Shown here piece by piece: positions 23,682 to 29,495 of a DNA stretch of 40,337 nt. A program made the position numbers and the translations under genes. This DNA is from Clostridia bacterium (GTDB taxonomy: Bacteria; Bacillota; Clostridia; Oscillospirales; Acutalibacteraceae). The DNA lies in the NCBI GenBank assembly GCA_017382015.1, contig JAFOBC010000266.1, forward strand, positions 1 through 40,337, written 5' to 3'. A model generated the notes under the pieces. That model was not told the DNA's origin, ran no database searches, and saw only the letters and a list, made by a program, of their open reading frames with translations. How positions within the stretch are numbered: the stretch's first letter is position 1; each line of letters starts with the position of its first letter.

Positions 23682-23958
23682 AATCGTATTTTTAGGAATG
23701 GTTTTTGACGAAGATAATGCGCCGGATTTCGGTTCGATAGAAGAGGGGGCGGATGGTTTTCTGACGCTCCTGGATGAGGACAAGGGGAAGCTGAACAGCC
23801 TTCTGACGAAGGCGGGGACGGCGGAGGCGCTGGCGGAGGGGTCGCATTTCTCAATCCCCGGCGGAACATGCGCTGTGGTGGCGGATGTGCCCGCGGTATG
23901 GCGATATCACTCTGGATCTGATGAGTGGTATGAAGTTATCGACAATGAGGATGTGTGA
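23674..23958 (+). CDS. Hypothetical protein after the holin
   Basis: 94 residues, acidic, beginning MSKIVFLGMVFDEDNAPDFG and ending WRYHSGSDEWYEVIDNEDV. No domain recognised. The ATG at 23674 has GGAGG 9 nt upstream and overlaps the holin end by 8 nt; an ATG at 23665 is too close to that site. The position suggests a tail-tip or lysis accessory protein. Confidence 0.7.
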   Translation: MSKIVFLGMVFDEDNAPDFGSIEEGADGFLTLLDEDKGKLNSLLTKAGTAEALAEGSHFSIPGGTCAVVADVPAVWRYHSGSDEWYEVIDNEDV

Positions 23959-23971
23959 GAGGTGAAAAGGT

Positions 23972-24808
23972 GTGAAGTATGATATCGTGAAGCTGATGGC
24001 GCGGAGGAAGATCCGCTGGAAAAAGAGGTGGGTGTCGGGTGACAGCGGGGGGCGGTTGACTTTCCGGAGCAAAAAGGCGGGGACGCTTGAGAATTACCGT
24101 ATCTACGGAAACACTGTCGGCGGGGAGAGTGTGGGGGATCTGGTGGAAAACGGTGAGCATGCCGGAGAATATGAGGTGTCGGTGACGGTTAGCAATGGTA
24201 CTGATACTCTGACAACTCCCATCTACCTCCCCGAACCGCTCAAAATGGTAGGTAATGACGCTGAATATGTGGATTTTGTGGAACAAAAGCAATATTTCGC
24301 AGATGGAACATCAATAAGTGTCAATCTTCCAACGATTTTTGCTTCGATAGGGATGAACACCATTTGCATTGAAACAAATGTTGTTCCATCTGGTGTCCGT
24401 ATTAAAGGTAAATTTAAAAAAATAACAACTACTTATGTTCAGAGTATTGAGCTGGATAATACAAACAATAAAATTATATTTGTTGTAAGAGCGTATCTTT
24501 CCAAGAATGATAGAATGGTTAGAACCGGTTTAGTCGCTACTAATGACCCAGCAATAGGAGTGAATATTAATGTAAATAGCACTGTGATTACATCTGGCTG
24601 TAAGGTATTTGTAAAAGAACTTGCGGGTGTTACACCGACTACAAATAATACAAAGTACACATGGACAAAAAAAGTTACAGATGGTGAAATTTGGTATGTA
24701 CGTTCTTACGTGGAATATATTAATTCTGATAACGAACAATTGATTATTTACAGTGACGCTGCAAAAGCCTCTCTTGACGGAATAATAAAAACATACACAA
24801 TAACATAA
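23972..24808 (+). CDS. Minor tail-tip structural protein with AT-rich replacement (module copy 2)
   Basis: 278 residues. Residues 30-60 carry SKKAGTLENYRIYGN, as in the gene at 22207. Residues 85-150 carry the repeated module (TTPIYLPEPLKMVGNDAEYV ... NTICIETNVVPSGVRIKGKF). From about 24285 the DNA becomes sharply AT-rich and codes a beta-rich domain (ITTTYVQSIELDNTNNKIIF ... ASLDGIIKTYTIT) with no relative in the window. I read this as a recombinational replacement of the receptor-facing domain. Start GTG 23972 lies behind GAGGTGAAAAGG. Confidence 0.72.
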   Translation: MKYDIVKLMARRKIRWKKRWVSGDSGGRLTFRSKKAGTLENYRIYGNTVGGESVGDLVENGEHAGEYEVSVTVSNGTDTLTTPIYLPEPLKMVGNDAEYVDFVEQKQYFADGTSISVNLPTIFASIGMNTICIETNVVPSGVRIKGKFKKITTTYVQSIELDNTNNKIIFVVRAYLSKNDRMVRTGLVATNDPAIGVNINVNSTVITSGCKVFVKELAGVTPTTNNTKYTWTKKVTDGEIWYVRSYVEYINSDNEQLIIYSDAAKASLDGIIKTYTIT

Positions 24809-24818
24809 TCATGAACAA

Positions 24819-25244
24819 ATGGATATACAGTTTGAGATAGGAAACGATGCTACATCTTACGAACCCTACCACGCTCCCGTAACAACTTCCATCTATCTTC
24901 CCGAGCAGATACGCAAGATCGGAGATGAGGCAGAGTATATTGACTACGGTGAGCAGAAAATGCACAGGATAGGCGCGGATGATATCGACGTAACCCTCCC
25001 CGCACTGCAGACTTTGACGGGAACAAACGTGCTGAGCGTGGGGACGGCGGTGCAGCCGAGCAGAGTGGAGGTCAAAGGCAGGATTAAGGCTGTGGGGCAG
25101 GAGACGGAGCCGGAGCCGGAGGCAGCGGAAGCGGAGCCGGAGGCAGCGGAAGCGGAGCCGGAGACAGCGGAAGCGGAGCCGGAATAGGAAGAGCCGGAGC
25201 AGGAAGAGCCGGAAGTTAAGGAGGATGATACAGATGACAGATAG
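24819..25244 (+). pseudogene. Tail-tip protein remnant (module copy 3) with in-frame TAG
   Basis: Reads DIQFEIGNDATSYEPYHAPV, then the module TTSIYLPEQIRKIGDEAEYI ... NVLSVGTAVQPSRVEVKGRI and a Glu-Pro-Ala 7-residue repeat. This normally forms the C-terminal part of a longer protein; here it has no proper start (no binding site before ATG 24819) and lies in another frame than the gene before it. A TAG at 25185-25187 interrupts the acidic repeat. The frame then stays open with the same composition (EEPEQEEPEVKEDDTDDR) to a natural stop at 25244. Both ends look broken, so this is probably the orphaned tail of the ancestral gene. Confidence 0.65.
25105..25180 (+). repeat. 21-bp tandem repeat in tail-tip remnant
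   Basis: The unit GCGGAAGCGGAGCCGGAGGC-A recurs about three times with one substitution, coding EPEAAEA heptads. The next register of the same DNA is a clean Gly-Ser-Ala linker, a by-product of the purine-rich repeat. Confidence 0.8.
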
Positions 25245-26193
25245 GGAAAAAGTTTTACAGACTGCGCGCGGGTACATAGGTAAGTCTGGGTATGACGTGT
25301 GCATTAAAAAATTAAGACTGGGATGTGTCGTGGACTGGTGTGCCTATAGTATCTCAGCGATCATGAGGGACTGCGGATTCATCGGGAAGTATCAGGGGGG
25401 CATTTACGGGTTCGCCTCTGATGCTGCGCGTGAGGACAGCGGGAAGCTGGGAACGTGGTTCAAAAAGGGTGAGAAAACGCCGCAGCCGGGGGATTACATA
25501 ATGTTCCGGTATTCGTCTTTTCTCAACCCGATCGACAAATACAGCGCGAGCCATGTCGGACTGGTTGAGGCGGTTAACGGGAACACTTTAACGACGCTTG
25601 AGGGTAATGTCGACGGTTGGGGAGCTGACTGGGCGGGGACGTCCAGTTACAAACGAAAAACCAGGTACCTGTCCAGCTCTGATGTTTACGCCTTCTATCG
25701 TCCGAACTGGCAGGGGGAGAAGCAGCAGAGCACGTCCTCAGGCAGCGCGGGAGCTATCACTGCGGGGGGATCCGGGATTGATGTTATATATCAGGTGCAC
25801 ACCATCGGCGGAAAATGGCTGCCGAATGTTACCAATACGAGCGATTTTGCGGGGTTGGAAGGTAAAAAAATTGACGGAATCAGGGCGATGACGTCAAAGT
25901 ACCATATCAGGTATCGCGTCAGGTTATGGGGAAAAAAGAACTATGAACCATGGGTTACTGACCGCAGCGGGTTTGCTGGTAAGTATAACTATGCGATTGA
26001 CCGGGTGCAGATGGAGTTCTATGGGGATGATAACGTTTCTAAGTATGCGGTAGAATATAGGGTTTCTACTATGGAGAGTAAGGGCTATCTGGACTGGGTT
26101 CGAGGTTACAATCTTAAAAATGATGACGGATATGCAGGTATCGACAAGAAGTGCATTGATAAACTGCAGATCAGGATTGTAAAGAAAAAGTAA
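25234..26193 (+). CDS. Endolysin: CHAP amidase/endopeptidase with C-terminal wall-binding repeats
   Basis: Cuts host peptidoglycan at lysis. 319 residues. The CHAP/NlpC-P60-type domain (1-160) has catalytic Cys in VDWCAYS (C36), His in SASHVGLVE (H107) and the polar third residue in the LEGNVDGWG region. After a Ser/Gly linker (about 165-182), two to three repeats of the type GGKWLPNV...FAGLEGKKIDGI and WGKKNYEPWV...FAGKYNYAIDRV resemble clostridial cell-wall-binding repeats. There is no signal peptide, so it depends on the holin. ATG 25234 lies 9 nt after GGAGG. Confidence 0.92.
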   Translation: MTDREKVLQTARGYIGKSGYDVCIKKLRLGCVVDWCAYSISAIMRDCGFIGKYQGGIYGFASDAAREDSGKLGTWFKKGEKTPQPGDYIMFRYSSFLNPIDKYSASHVGLVEAVNGNTLTTLEGNVDGWGADWAGTSSYKRKTRYLSSSDVYAFYRPNWQGEKQQSTSSGSAGAITAGGSGIDVIYQVHTIGGKWLPNVTNTSDFAGLEGKKIDGIRAMTSKYHIRYRVRLWGKKNYEPWVTDRSGFAGKYNYAIDRVQMEFYGDDNVSKYAVEYRVSTMESKGYLDWVRGYNLKNDDGYAGIDKKCIDKLQIRIVKKK

Positions 26194-26201
26194 ATAATAC
26201 G

Positions 26202-26238
26202 GAGCCTGTCGGGAGTGATCCTGGCAGGCTCTTTTTTT
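26202..26238 (+). terminator. Strong intrinsic terminator after the endolysin
   Basis: GAGCCTGTC (26202-26210) pairs with GGCAGGCTC (26223-26231), followed by TTTTTTT (26232-26238). It ends the late transcript and insulates the accessory operon beginning at 26306. Confidence 0.92.
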
Positions 26239-26290
26239 GTTGGAAATATACAAAAAGTGGGGCGGATGTTTGGTGGGGGAATTAATAGAA

Positions 26291-26320
26291 TTTGGCTAAA
26301 CTCTATTGACTTTAGCCGAA
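26291..26320 (+). promoter_or_regulatory. Operator-like inverted repeat over the accessory promoter
   Basis: TTTGGCTAAA (26291-26300) and TTTAGCCGAA (26311-26320) are inverted copies matching at 9 of 10 positions, with arm starts 20 bp apart (two helical turns). The right arm covers the end of the -35 box, so a protein bound here would block RNA polymerase. The ribbon-helix-helix protein at the end of the same operon is the obvious candidate. Confidence 0.7.
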
Positions 26321-26334
26321 CTAAGTAGTATAAT
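26306..26334 (+). promoter_or_regulatory. Consensus sigma-A promoter of the accessory operon
   Basis: TTGACT (26306-26311), a 17-bp spacer and a perfect TATAAT (26329-26334), just after the late terminator. It is among the closest matches to consensus in the window and should be active in the lysogen without phage factors. Transcription would begin near 26341. Confidence 0.88.
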
Positions 26335-26380
26335 AAATACAACAAAGAAACAACAGCCCACAGGGCAGGAGGTAACAATT

Positions 26381-26560
26381 ATGAAATACACAGTTGACGG
26401 ACGCAAAGTTACAGCAAGAAAAGCAAGAAGAATTGAAAAGAAAAATCAGCAGATACTTGATGAAGTTATGAATGGCGGCGACTTCTCAAAATTGTTAAAC
26501 ATAGAATTTCTTTTCGGAGAAGAAGTCGAAAAGGCTTGCATAGCAATTAAAGAACAATAA
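26381..26560 (+). CDS. Small basic hypothetical protein, first cistron of accessory operon
   Basis: 59 residues beginning MKYTVDGRKVTARKARRIEK, strongly basic in the first half and acidic at the end (FGEEVEKACIAIKEQ). GGAGGTAACAATT directly precedes the ATG, an excellent site. No domain recognised; the basic helix could contact nucleic acid. The stop codon is immediately followed by the first base of the hammerhead ribozyme, so self-cleavage would leave this cistron with the ribozyme as its 3' end. Confidence 0.75.
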   Translation: MKYTVDGRKVTARKARRIEKKNQQILDEVMNGGDFSKLLNIEFLFGEEVEKACIAIKEQ

Positions 26561-26615
26561 CCCAACTGATGAGAGCTGGACAGCAACCAGCCGAAACCCC
26601 GAAAGGGGTCTTGGG
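26561..26615 (+). ncRNA. Type I hammerhead ribozyme
   Basis: All conserved parts are present in order. Stem I strand is CCCAA (26561-26565), core CUGAUGA (26566-26572). Stem II is GAGCUGG / CCAGCC (26573-26579, 26587-26592) with one bulged A and loop ACAGCAA. Core GAAA is 26593-26596. Stem III is CCCC / GGGG (26597-26608) capped by a GAAA tetraloop. The A-U pair closing stem III leads to the GUC cleavage triplet ending at C26610. Stem I strand UUGGG (26611-26615) is fully complementary to CCCAA. Both ends exit from stem I, hence type I. Predicted cut: between 26610 and 26611, giving a 2',3'-cyclic phosphate on the upstream RNA and a 5'-OH on the downstream mRNA. Confidence 0.95.
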
Positions 26616-26658
26616 GAGCCGAAACATCCCGAAAAAATACAAAGAGGAGGTCATCACT

Positions 26659-26883
26659 ATGACAAACATTAATTATTACAATTACAAAGAACTCAGAGAG
26701 AAGGCGCTGAGCGCTGACGCTACTCAGGAGGACATTAACAGCTTGGGAGAATGGTTTGAGCAGTACGGAGACGAGTACTGGAACGGCGAATACTATAACG
26801 CTGATGATGGTGTCAGGGTTTATCCCATCGTTAAAGAGGTTGACGAGGACGAGTATGAGACGGTTGGATATGAGATCAGATAG
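26659..26883 (+). CDS. Small acidic protein, second cistron of accessory operon
   Basis: 74 residues, very acidic (about a third Asp/Glu), with YNYKELREKALSADATQEDI, EWFEQYGDEYWNG and KEVDEDEYETVGYEIR. This family is common in Clostridia phages and plasmids without known function. The charge pattern would fit a DNA-mimicking or basic-partner-binding protein, which is only a guess. AGGAGG lies 8 nt before the ATG, in the 5' end generated by the ribozyme, so its mRNA would start with UUGGGGAGCC after cleavage. Confidence 0.8.
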   Translation: MTNINYYNYKELREKALSADATQEDINSLGEWFEQYGDEYWNGEYYNADDGVRVYPIVKEVDEDEYETVGYEIR

Positions 26884-26895
26884 GAGGACATTAAC

Positions 26896-27330
26896 ATGAA
26901 AAAAGTGATTAAAGGCAAGCTGTACGACACCGAAACAGCGCGAAGGATTGACACGGTCAGCGGTGGGGCGGAGTTTAGAACAGATTTTCACTACTGGGAG
27001 GAAACGCTATACTGCAAGAAGACCGGGGAATATTTCCTTCACTGTGCGGGCGGGGCGGCGAGCCAGTACGCTGAAAAGGTGGGAAGCATGACCGGATGGG
27101 GGGAGAGGATCAAGCCTCTCTCCTATGATGAAGCACAGCAATGGGCTGAGAAATATCTGGACGGGGATCAGCTGATCGCGGAGTTCGGGGAGCCGGTGGA
27201 GGATGTGAGTAAGGTGCAGCTGCATGTCAATCTTCGCAAGGGGAATGTCGAGAAAATTAAGCTCCGGGCGCAGAAGATGGGGGTGTCGGTTTCGGAACTG
27301 GTTGACAGAATGATTAAAGCGATGGAATGA
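26896..27330 (+). CDS. Ribbon-helix-helix protein, third cistron of accessory operon
   Basis: 144 residues. The N-terminal 95 residues (KVIKGKLYDTETARRIDTVS, FHYWEETLYCKKTGEYFLHC, PLSYDEAQQWAEKYL) form a domain frequent on Firmicutes mobile elements, role unknown. The last 38 residues (VQLHVNLRKGNVEKIKLRAQ, then SVSELVDRMIKAM) look like an Arc/CopG ribbon-helix-helix DNA-binding unit: one beta strand and two helices. GGAGG lies 8 nt before the ATG. A role as autorepressor acting on the inverted repeat at 26291-26320 is a reasonable inference. Confidence 0.78.
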   Translation: MKKVIKGKLYDTETARRIDTVSGGAEFRTDFHYWEETLYCKKTGEYFLHCAGGAASQYAEKVGSMTGWGERIKPLSYDEAQQWAEKYLDGDQLIAEFGEPVEDVSKVQLHVNLRKGNVEKIKLRAQKMGVSVSELVDRMIKAME

Positions 27331-27334
27331 AAGG

Positions 27335-27358
27335 GAGCCGCTCCGGTGGGGGCGGCTC
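27335..27358 (+). terminator. Stem-loop ending the accessory operon
   Basis: GAGCCGC (27335-27341) pairs with GCGGCTC (27352-27358), followed by TATAATTTTA. The stem is perfect over 7 bp but the U-tract is interrupted, so termination may be partial. Confidence 0.65.
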
Positions 27359-27364
27359 TATAAT

Positions 27365-27594
27365 TTTACACACAATTTTACACACAATGGGGGGATTTTA
27401 CAAGGGGTTGAGAGGCGGTGAAAGTGGCTTTGAATGCGTGGTTTGGGGAGGTGACAAGGGGAGAGGTTTTGACATGAAGGCAAACTGTCTGGGGGCTGAA
27501 TTTTCGGTGAGCGAGGTGAGAACCCGCTTCTGATGCCGGTTTTCAGAAACAGGGGGCTTGGTGTTTTTTTAATTACACACAATTTACACACAAT
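27365..27594 (+). other. Probable attP region with paired arm-type repeats
   Basis: The 12-mer TTTACACACAAT occurs twice in tandem at 27365-27388. A second pair lies at 27572-27594 (first copy ATTACACACAAT), in the same orientation and directly after the integrase stop. The pairs flank about 183 bp of otherwise noncoding DNA. Two doublets of short direct repeats around a core next to int are the layout of arm sites for integrases with an AP2-like arm-binding domain, which this integrase has. The crossover core itself cannot be identified without the host attB. No convincing gene lies in 27331-27597. Confidence 0.65.
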
Positions 27595-27597
27595 AAT

Positions 27598-28743
27598 TTA
27601 CTTTCTCAATTTTGACATTTCACCTATAAGCTCGGAAATGTCTTTATGGATGTAAATGTCGGCGGTCGTGGCGTAGTCTGCGTGGCCGATGATTTTCTGG
27701 AGATTTTCAGGGCGCATTCCGGCGGAGGCTGATAGGCTGGCAAAGGTGTGGCGGGTGCTATGGGGGGTCAGATGGTTTTTATCAGGGAATATCCATATCT
27801 TTCCTGTACCAGGTTTAACCCTGCCATTTATCATTCCCAGCTCTGACAGCGGCTGATAAAAATATTGATGCCGGAATTTTCCTTCTGCTACGGGGAAGAG
27901 CGGGCTGCCGTTTGGTGTCTTGGATATCCACTGGCGAAAAAAGTCTCTGATCTCGGGGATGGATGCCGGGAATGGAATTATTCTATCGGTGCCCGCTTCC
28001 GTCTTAATTCCTCCGATAACATAGCCCTCCTCGAGGTGAATGTTTTCGGGAGTCAGGGTGATGATCTCTCCGAGGCGGAATCCCATGTAAATCATCGACA
28101 GAATAATCTGTATTCTTTCATCATCTGTGTGCTGCCACAGCTTATTGATCTGATCTTTAGTAAAAATAACTTTTTTGGTTTTATCGAATTTCGGGATCCT
28201 GACGAATTCTGCATAGTTTTTATCTACGATATCATTTTCCAGGGCAAAGCGGCAGAGCATCAGGGCTAAGGATTTAAGCTTCGCCGCAGAGGATTTTGAG
28301 GTGGCCTCATTAACGAACGGCTGAAAGTGCGCTGCGCGGATGTCGGTCATGCGGACGCTGTGAATCGGGGCCATTCGTTTCCACATGGAAATCCAGACTG
28401 CCGGATTCTTGATCCGCTTATAGTGAATGTCAGACCACATTTTATAGATATCCTCGAGTGTCGCTCCATAGAGTTCTGGTCTTCCGTGTTTAATAAAGTC
28501 ATCGAGGGCTTCCTGCGCTGATTTCAGATCCGGGTAAGAGCCGATATAGACGCGTCCCGCTCCGTGAGAGGACGCGGGGGCAATGGCAATGTAAGGGCTT
28601 TTATAACGGGTGTCTTTTCTGATTGTGCCTGTGCCGTGAGCGCGTTTCCGGTGCTTTGATTTTGTCGTGGACTGCTTTTTTCCGCAGAAGTTGCAGAAGA
28701 CGGATCCGTCTGGTATTCTTTTTTTGCATTTTTTACACAACAT
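27598..28743 (-). CDS. int: Tyrosine site-specific integrase with N-terminal zinc ribbon
   Basis: 381 residues. Residues 1-21 form a zinc ribbon (C3-x2-C6, C17-x2-C20). Residues 38-85 form an AP2-like arm-binding domain (GTGTIRKDTRYKSPYIAIAP, YPDLKSAQEALDDF). Residues 92-180 form the core-binding SAM-like domain. The catalytic domain holds R223, K247, H328-x2-R331, H354 and the nucleophile Y364, so it is complete. The start is preceded by AAGGAGCTG, which can be paired in a hairpin (28751-28779). The gene stops at the arm repeats of attP. Probably cotranscribed in part with the repressor and lipoprotein genes. Confidence 0.96.
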   Translation of the reverse strand: MLCKKCKKRIPDGSVFCNFCGKKQSTTKSKHRKRAHGTGTIRKDTRYKSPYIAIAPASSHGAGRVYIGSYPDLKSAQEALDDFIKHGRPELYGATLEDIYKMWSDIHYKRIKNPAVWISMWKRMAPIHSVRMTDIRAAHFQPFVNEATSKSSAAKLKSLALMLCRFALENDIVDKNYAEFVRIPKFDKTKKVIFTKDQINKLWQHTDDERIQIILSMIYMGFRLGEIITLTPENIHLEEGYVIGGIKTEAGTDRIIPFPASIPEIRDFFRQWISKTPNGSPLFPVAEGKFRHQYFYQPLSELGMINGRVKPGTGKIWIFPDKNHLTPHSTRHTFASLSASAGMRPENLQKIIGHADYATTADIYIHKDISELIGEMSKLRK

Positions 28744-28750
28744 AAAAAAC

Positions 28751-28779
28751 AGCTCCTTCCTTGATTTATTCGGGGAGCT
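28751..28779 (-). promoter_or_regulatory. Hairpin covering the integrase ribosome binding site
   Basis: In the minus-strand RNA, AGCTCC and GGAGCT (plus-strand positions 28751-28756 and 28774-28779) pair around a 17-nt loop. The 3' arm includes the GGAG of the integrase binding site, and a U-run lies between it and the start codon. The hairpin could hide the site, or act as a weak terminator, keeping integrase low in the lysogen. It overlaps the plus-strand -35 box of the small RNA promoter. Confidence 0.5.
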
Positions 28780-28789
28780 GTGCTATAAT
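28761..28789 (+). promoter_or_regulatory. Promoter of candidate small RNA
   Basis: TTGATT (28761-28766), 17-bp spacer, perfect TATAAT (28784-28789) on the plus strand, pointing away from the integrase gene. The only thing downstream before a strong terminator is about 73 nt of noncoding DNA. Confidence 0.7.
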
Positions 28790-28795
28790 AACCTT

Positions 28796-28868
28796 GCGAT
28801 ATAGGTTATGTATTAACATAGCTCCTGCCCCTGTCGGTGTTACCAGCGCCGGTGGGGGCAATTTTTTT
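28796..28868 (+). ncRNA. Candidate small RNA between integrase and lipoprotein genes
   Basis: Predicted transcript of about 73 nt. Near the 5' end TATGT-ATTA-ACATA can fold. The 3' part is an intrinsic terminator: a 14-bp stem (28826-28839 with 28847-28860, several G-U pairs), loop UUACCAG, then A and seven U (28862-28868). It is antisense to the mRNA leader between the lipoprotein and integrase cistrons, and its terminator abuts the 3' end of the lipoprotein gene (28867). It could regulate integrase expression or stability of the minus-strand polycistron. No ORF with a binding site is visible on this strand. Confidence 0.55.
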
Positions 28869-29484
28869 ATTTCTTGAGCATTTCATTATAACATTCTTCA
28901 AACCCACCACAATTCACTTCGAATTTATATATATCTTGAGGATGCTTTTTATTTTCAACCACAAATTTTACGGTTTTTGATTTTTTGAAATCTTTAATTA
29001 TTTCTTCGTGATCTTCGGACAACAGGTAAATGCGATCGCCGGATTCAGCAACCATTTTTCCGATAAAATAATTAGTTTCGCCTGCATCATTTTTTGTGCT
29101 GATTGAAAATTCTAACCTATCACTATAATAATTTTTTACTTTTTGAGATCCGTATTCAAAAAGCATGATATTAGTTTCGTCAGGTTCGATTAAAAATTCT
29201 ACAAGCAGGTCTGAACCATCTGTCGCAGAATTCGAAAAGGTTCCCAGCACTCCTGTAAAAAGATAAGGTTTGTCTGTTTCGTCTCCGAATTTATCTACAT
29301 AATACTTGACGAGCCAATTTCTTTTTTGAATTTTTGATTCATCGGATGATTCGGCAACTGACGATTGTACTGAACTTTCGGATTCGGAAAGTGTTTTGTC
29401 TTTATAAATTGTAGTTGTGGATCCGCACGCAGACGCAGAAATCAGAAGCAGGGCGGATATTATAAAAAGTATTGGTTTTTTCAT
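28867..29484 (-). CDS. Putative lipoprotein in the lysogeny module
   Basis: 205 residues with a lipoprotein signal: MKKP, hydrophobic ILFIISALLLISAS, and lipobox cysteine C20 in SASACG. A Ser/Glu-rich spacer (about 25-55) follows, then a beta-rich domain with no recognised family. AGGAGG lies 8 nt before the start. The gene sits downstream of the repressor on the same strand, so it should be expressed in the lysogen. This is the position where superinfection-exclusion lipoproteins (such as Ltp of phage TP-J34) are found. It is AT-rich, unlike the structural genes, so a moron-type acquisition is likely. Confidence 0.8.
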   Translation of the reverse strand: MKKPILFIISALLLISASACGSTTTIYKDKTLSESESSVQSSVAESSDESKIQKRNWLVKYYVDKFGDETDKPYLFTGVLGTFSNSATDGSDLLVEFLIEPDETNIMLFEYGSQKVKNYYSDRLEFSISTKNDAGETNYFIGKMVAESGDRIYLLSEDHEEIIKDFKKSKTVKFVVENKKHPQDIYKFEVNCGGFEECYNEMLKK

Positions 29485-29495
29485 TTTTTTACCTC

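Noticed and set aside
25083-25219. Gly-Ser-rich frame in the purine repeat that avoids the TAG, suggesting programmed frameshifting
   Set aside because: The G/A/C-rich repeat gives open frames in more than one register; there is no slippery heptamer at a suitable place.
22200-25244. Diversity-generating retroelement acting on tail-tip genes
   Set aside because: No reverse transcriptase, template repeat or adenine-biased variable repeat is visible; the paralogous modules explain the similarity.
27327-27533. A 68-codon plus-strand frame across attP
   Set aside because: Its composition is erratic, it has no binding site and it runs through the arm repeats, so it is not a credible gene.
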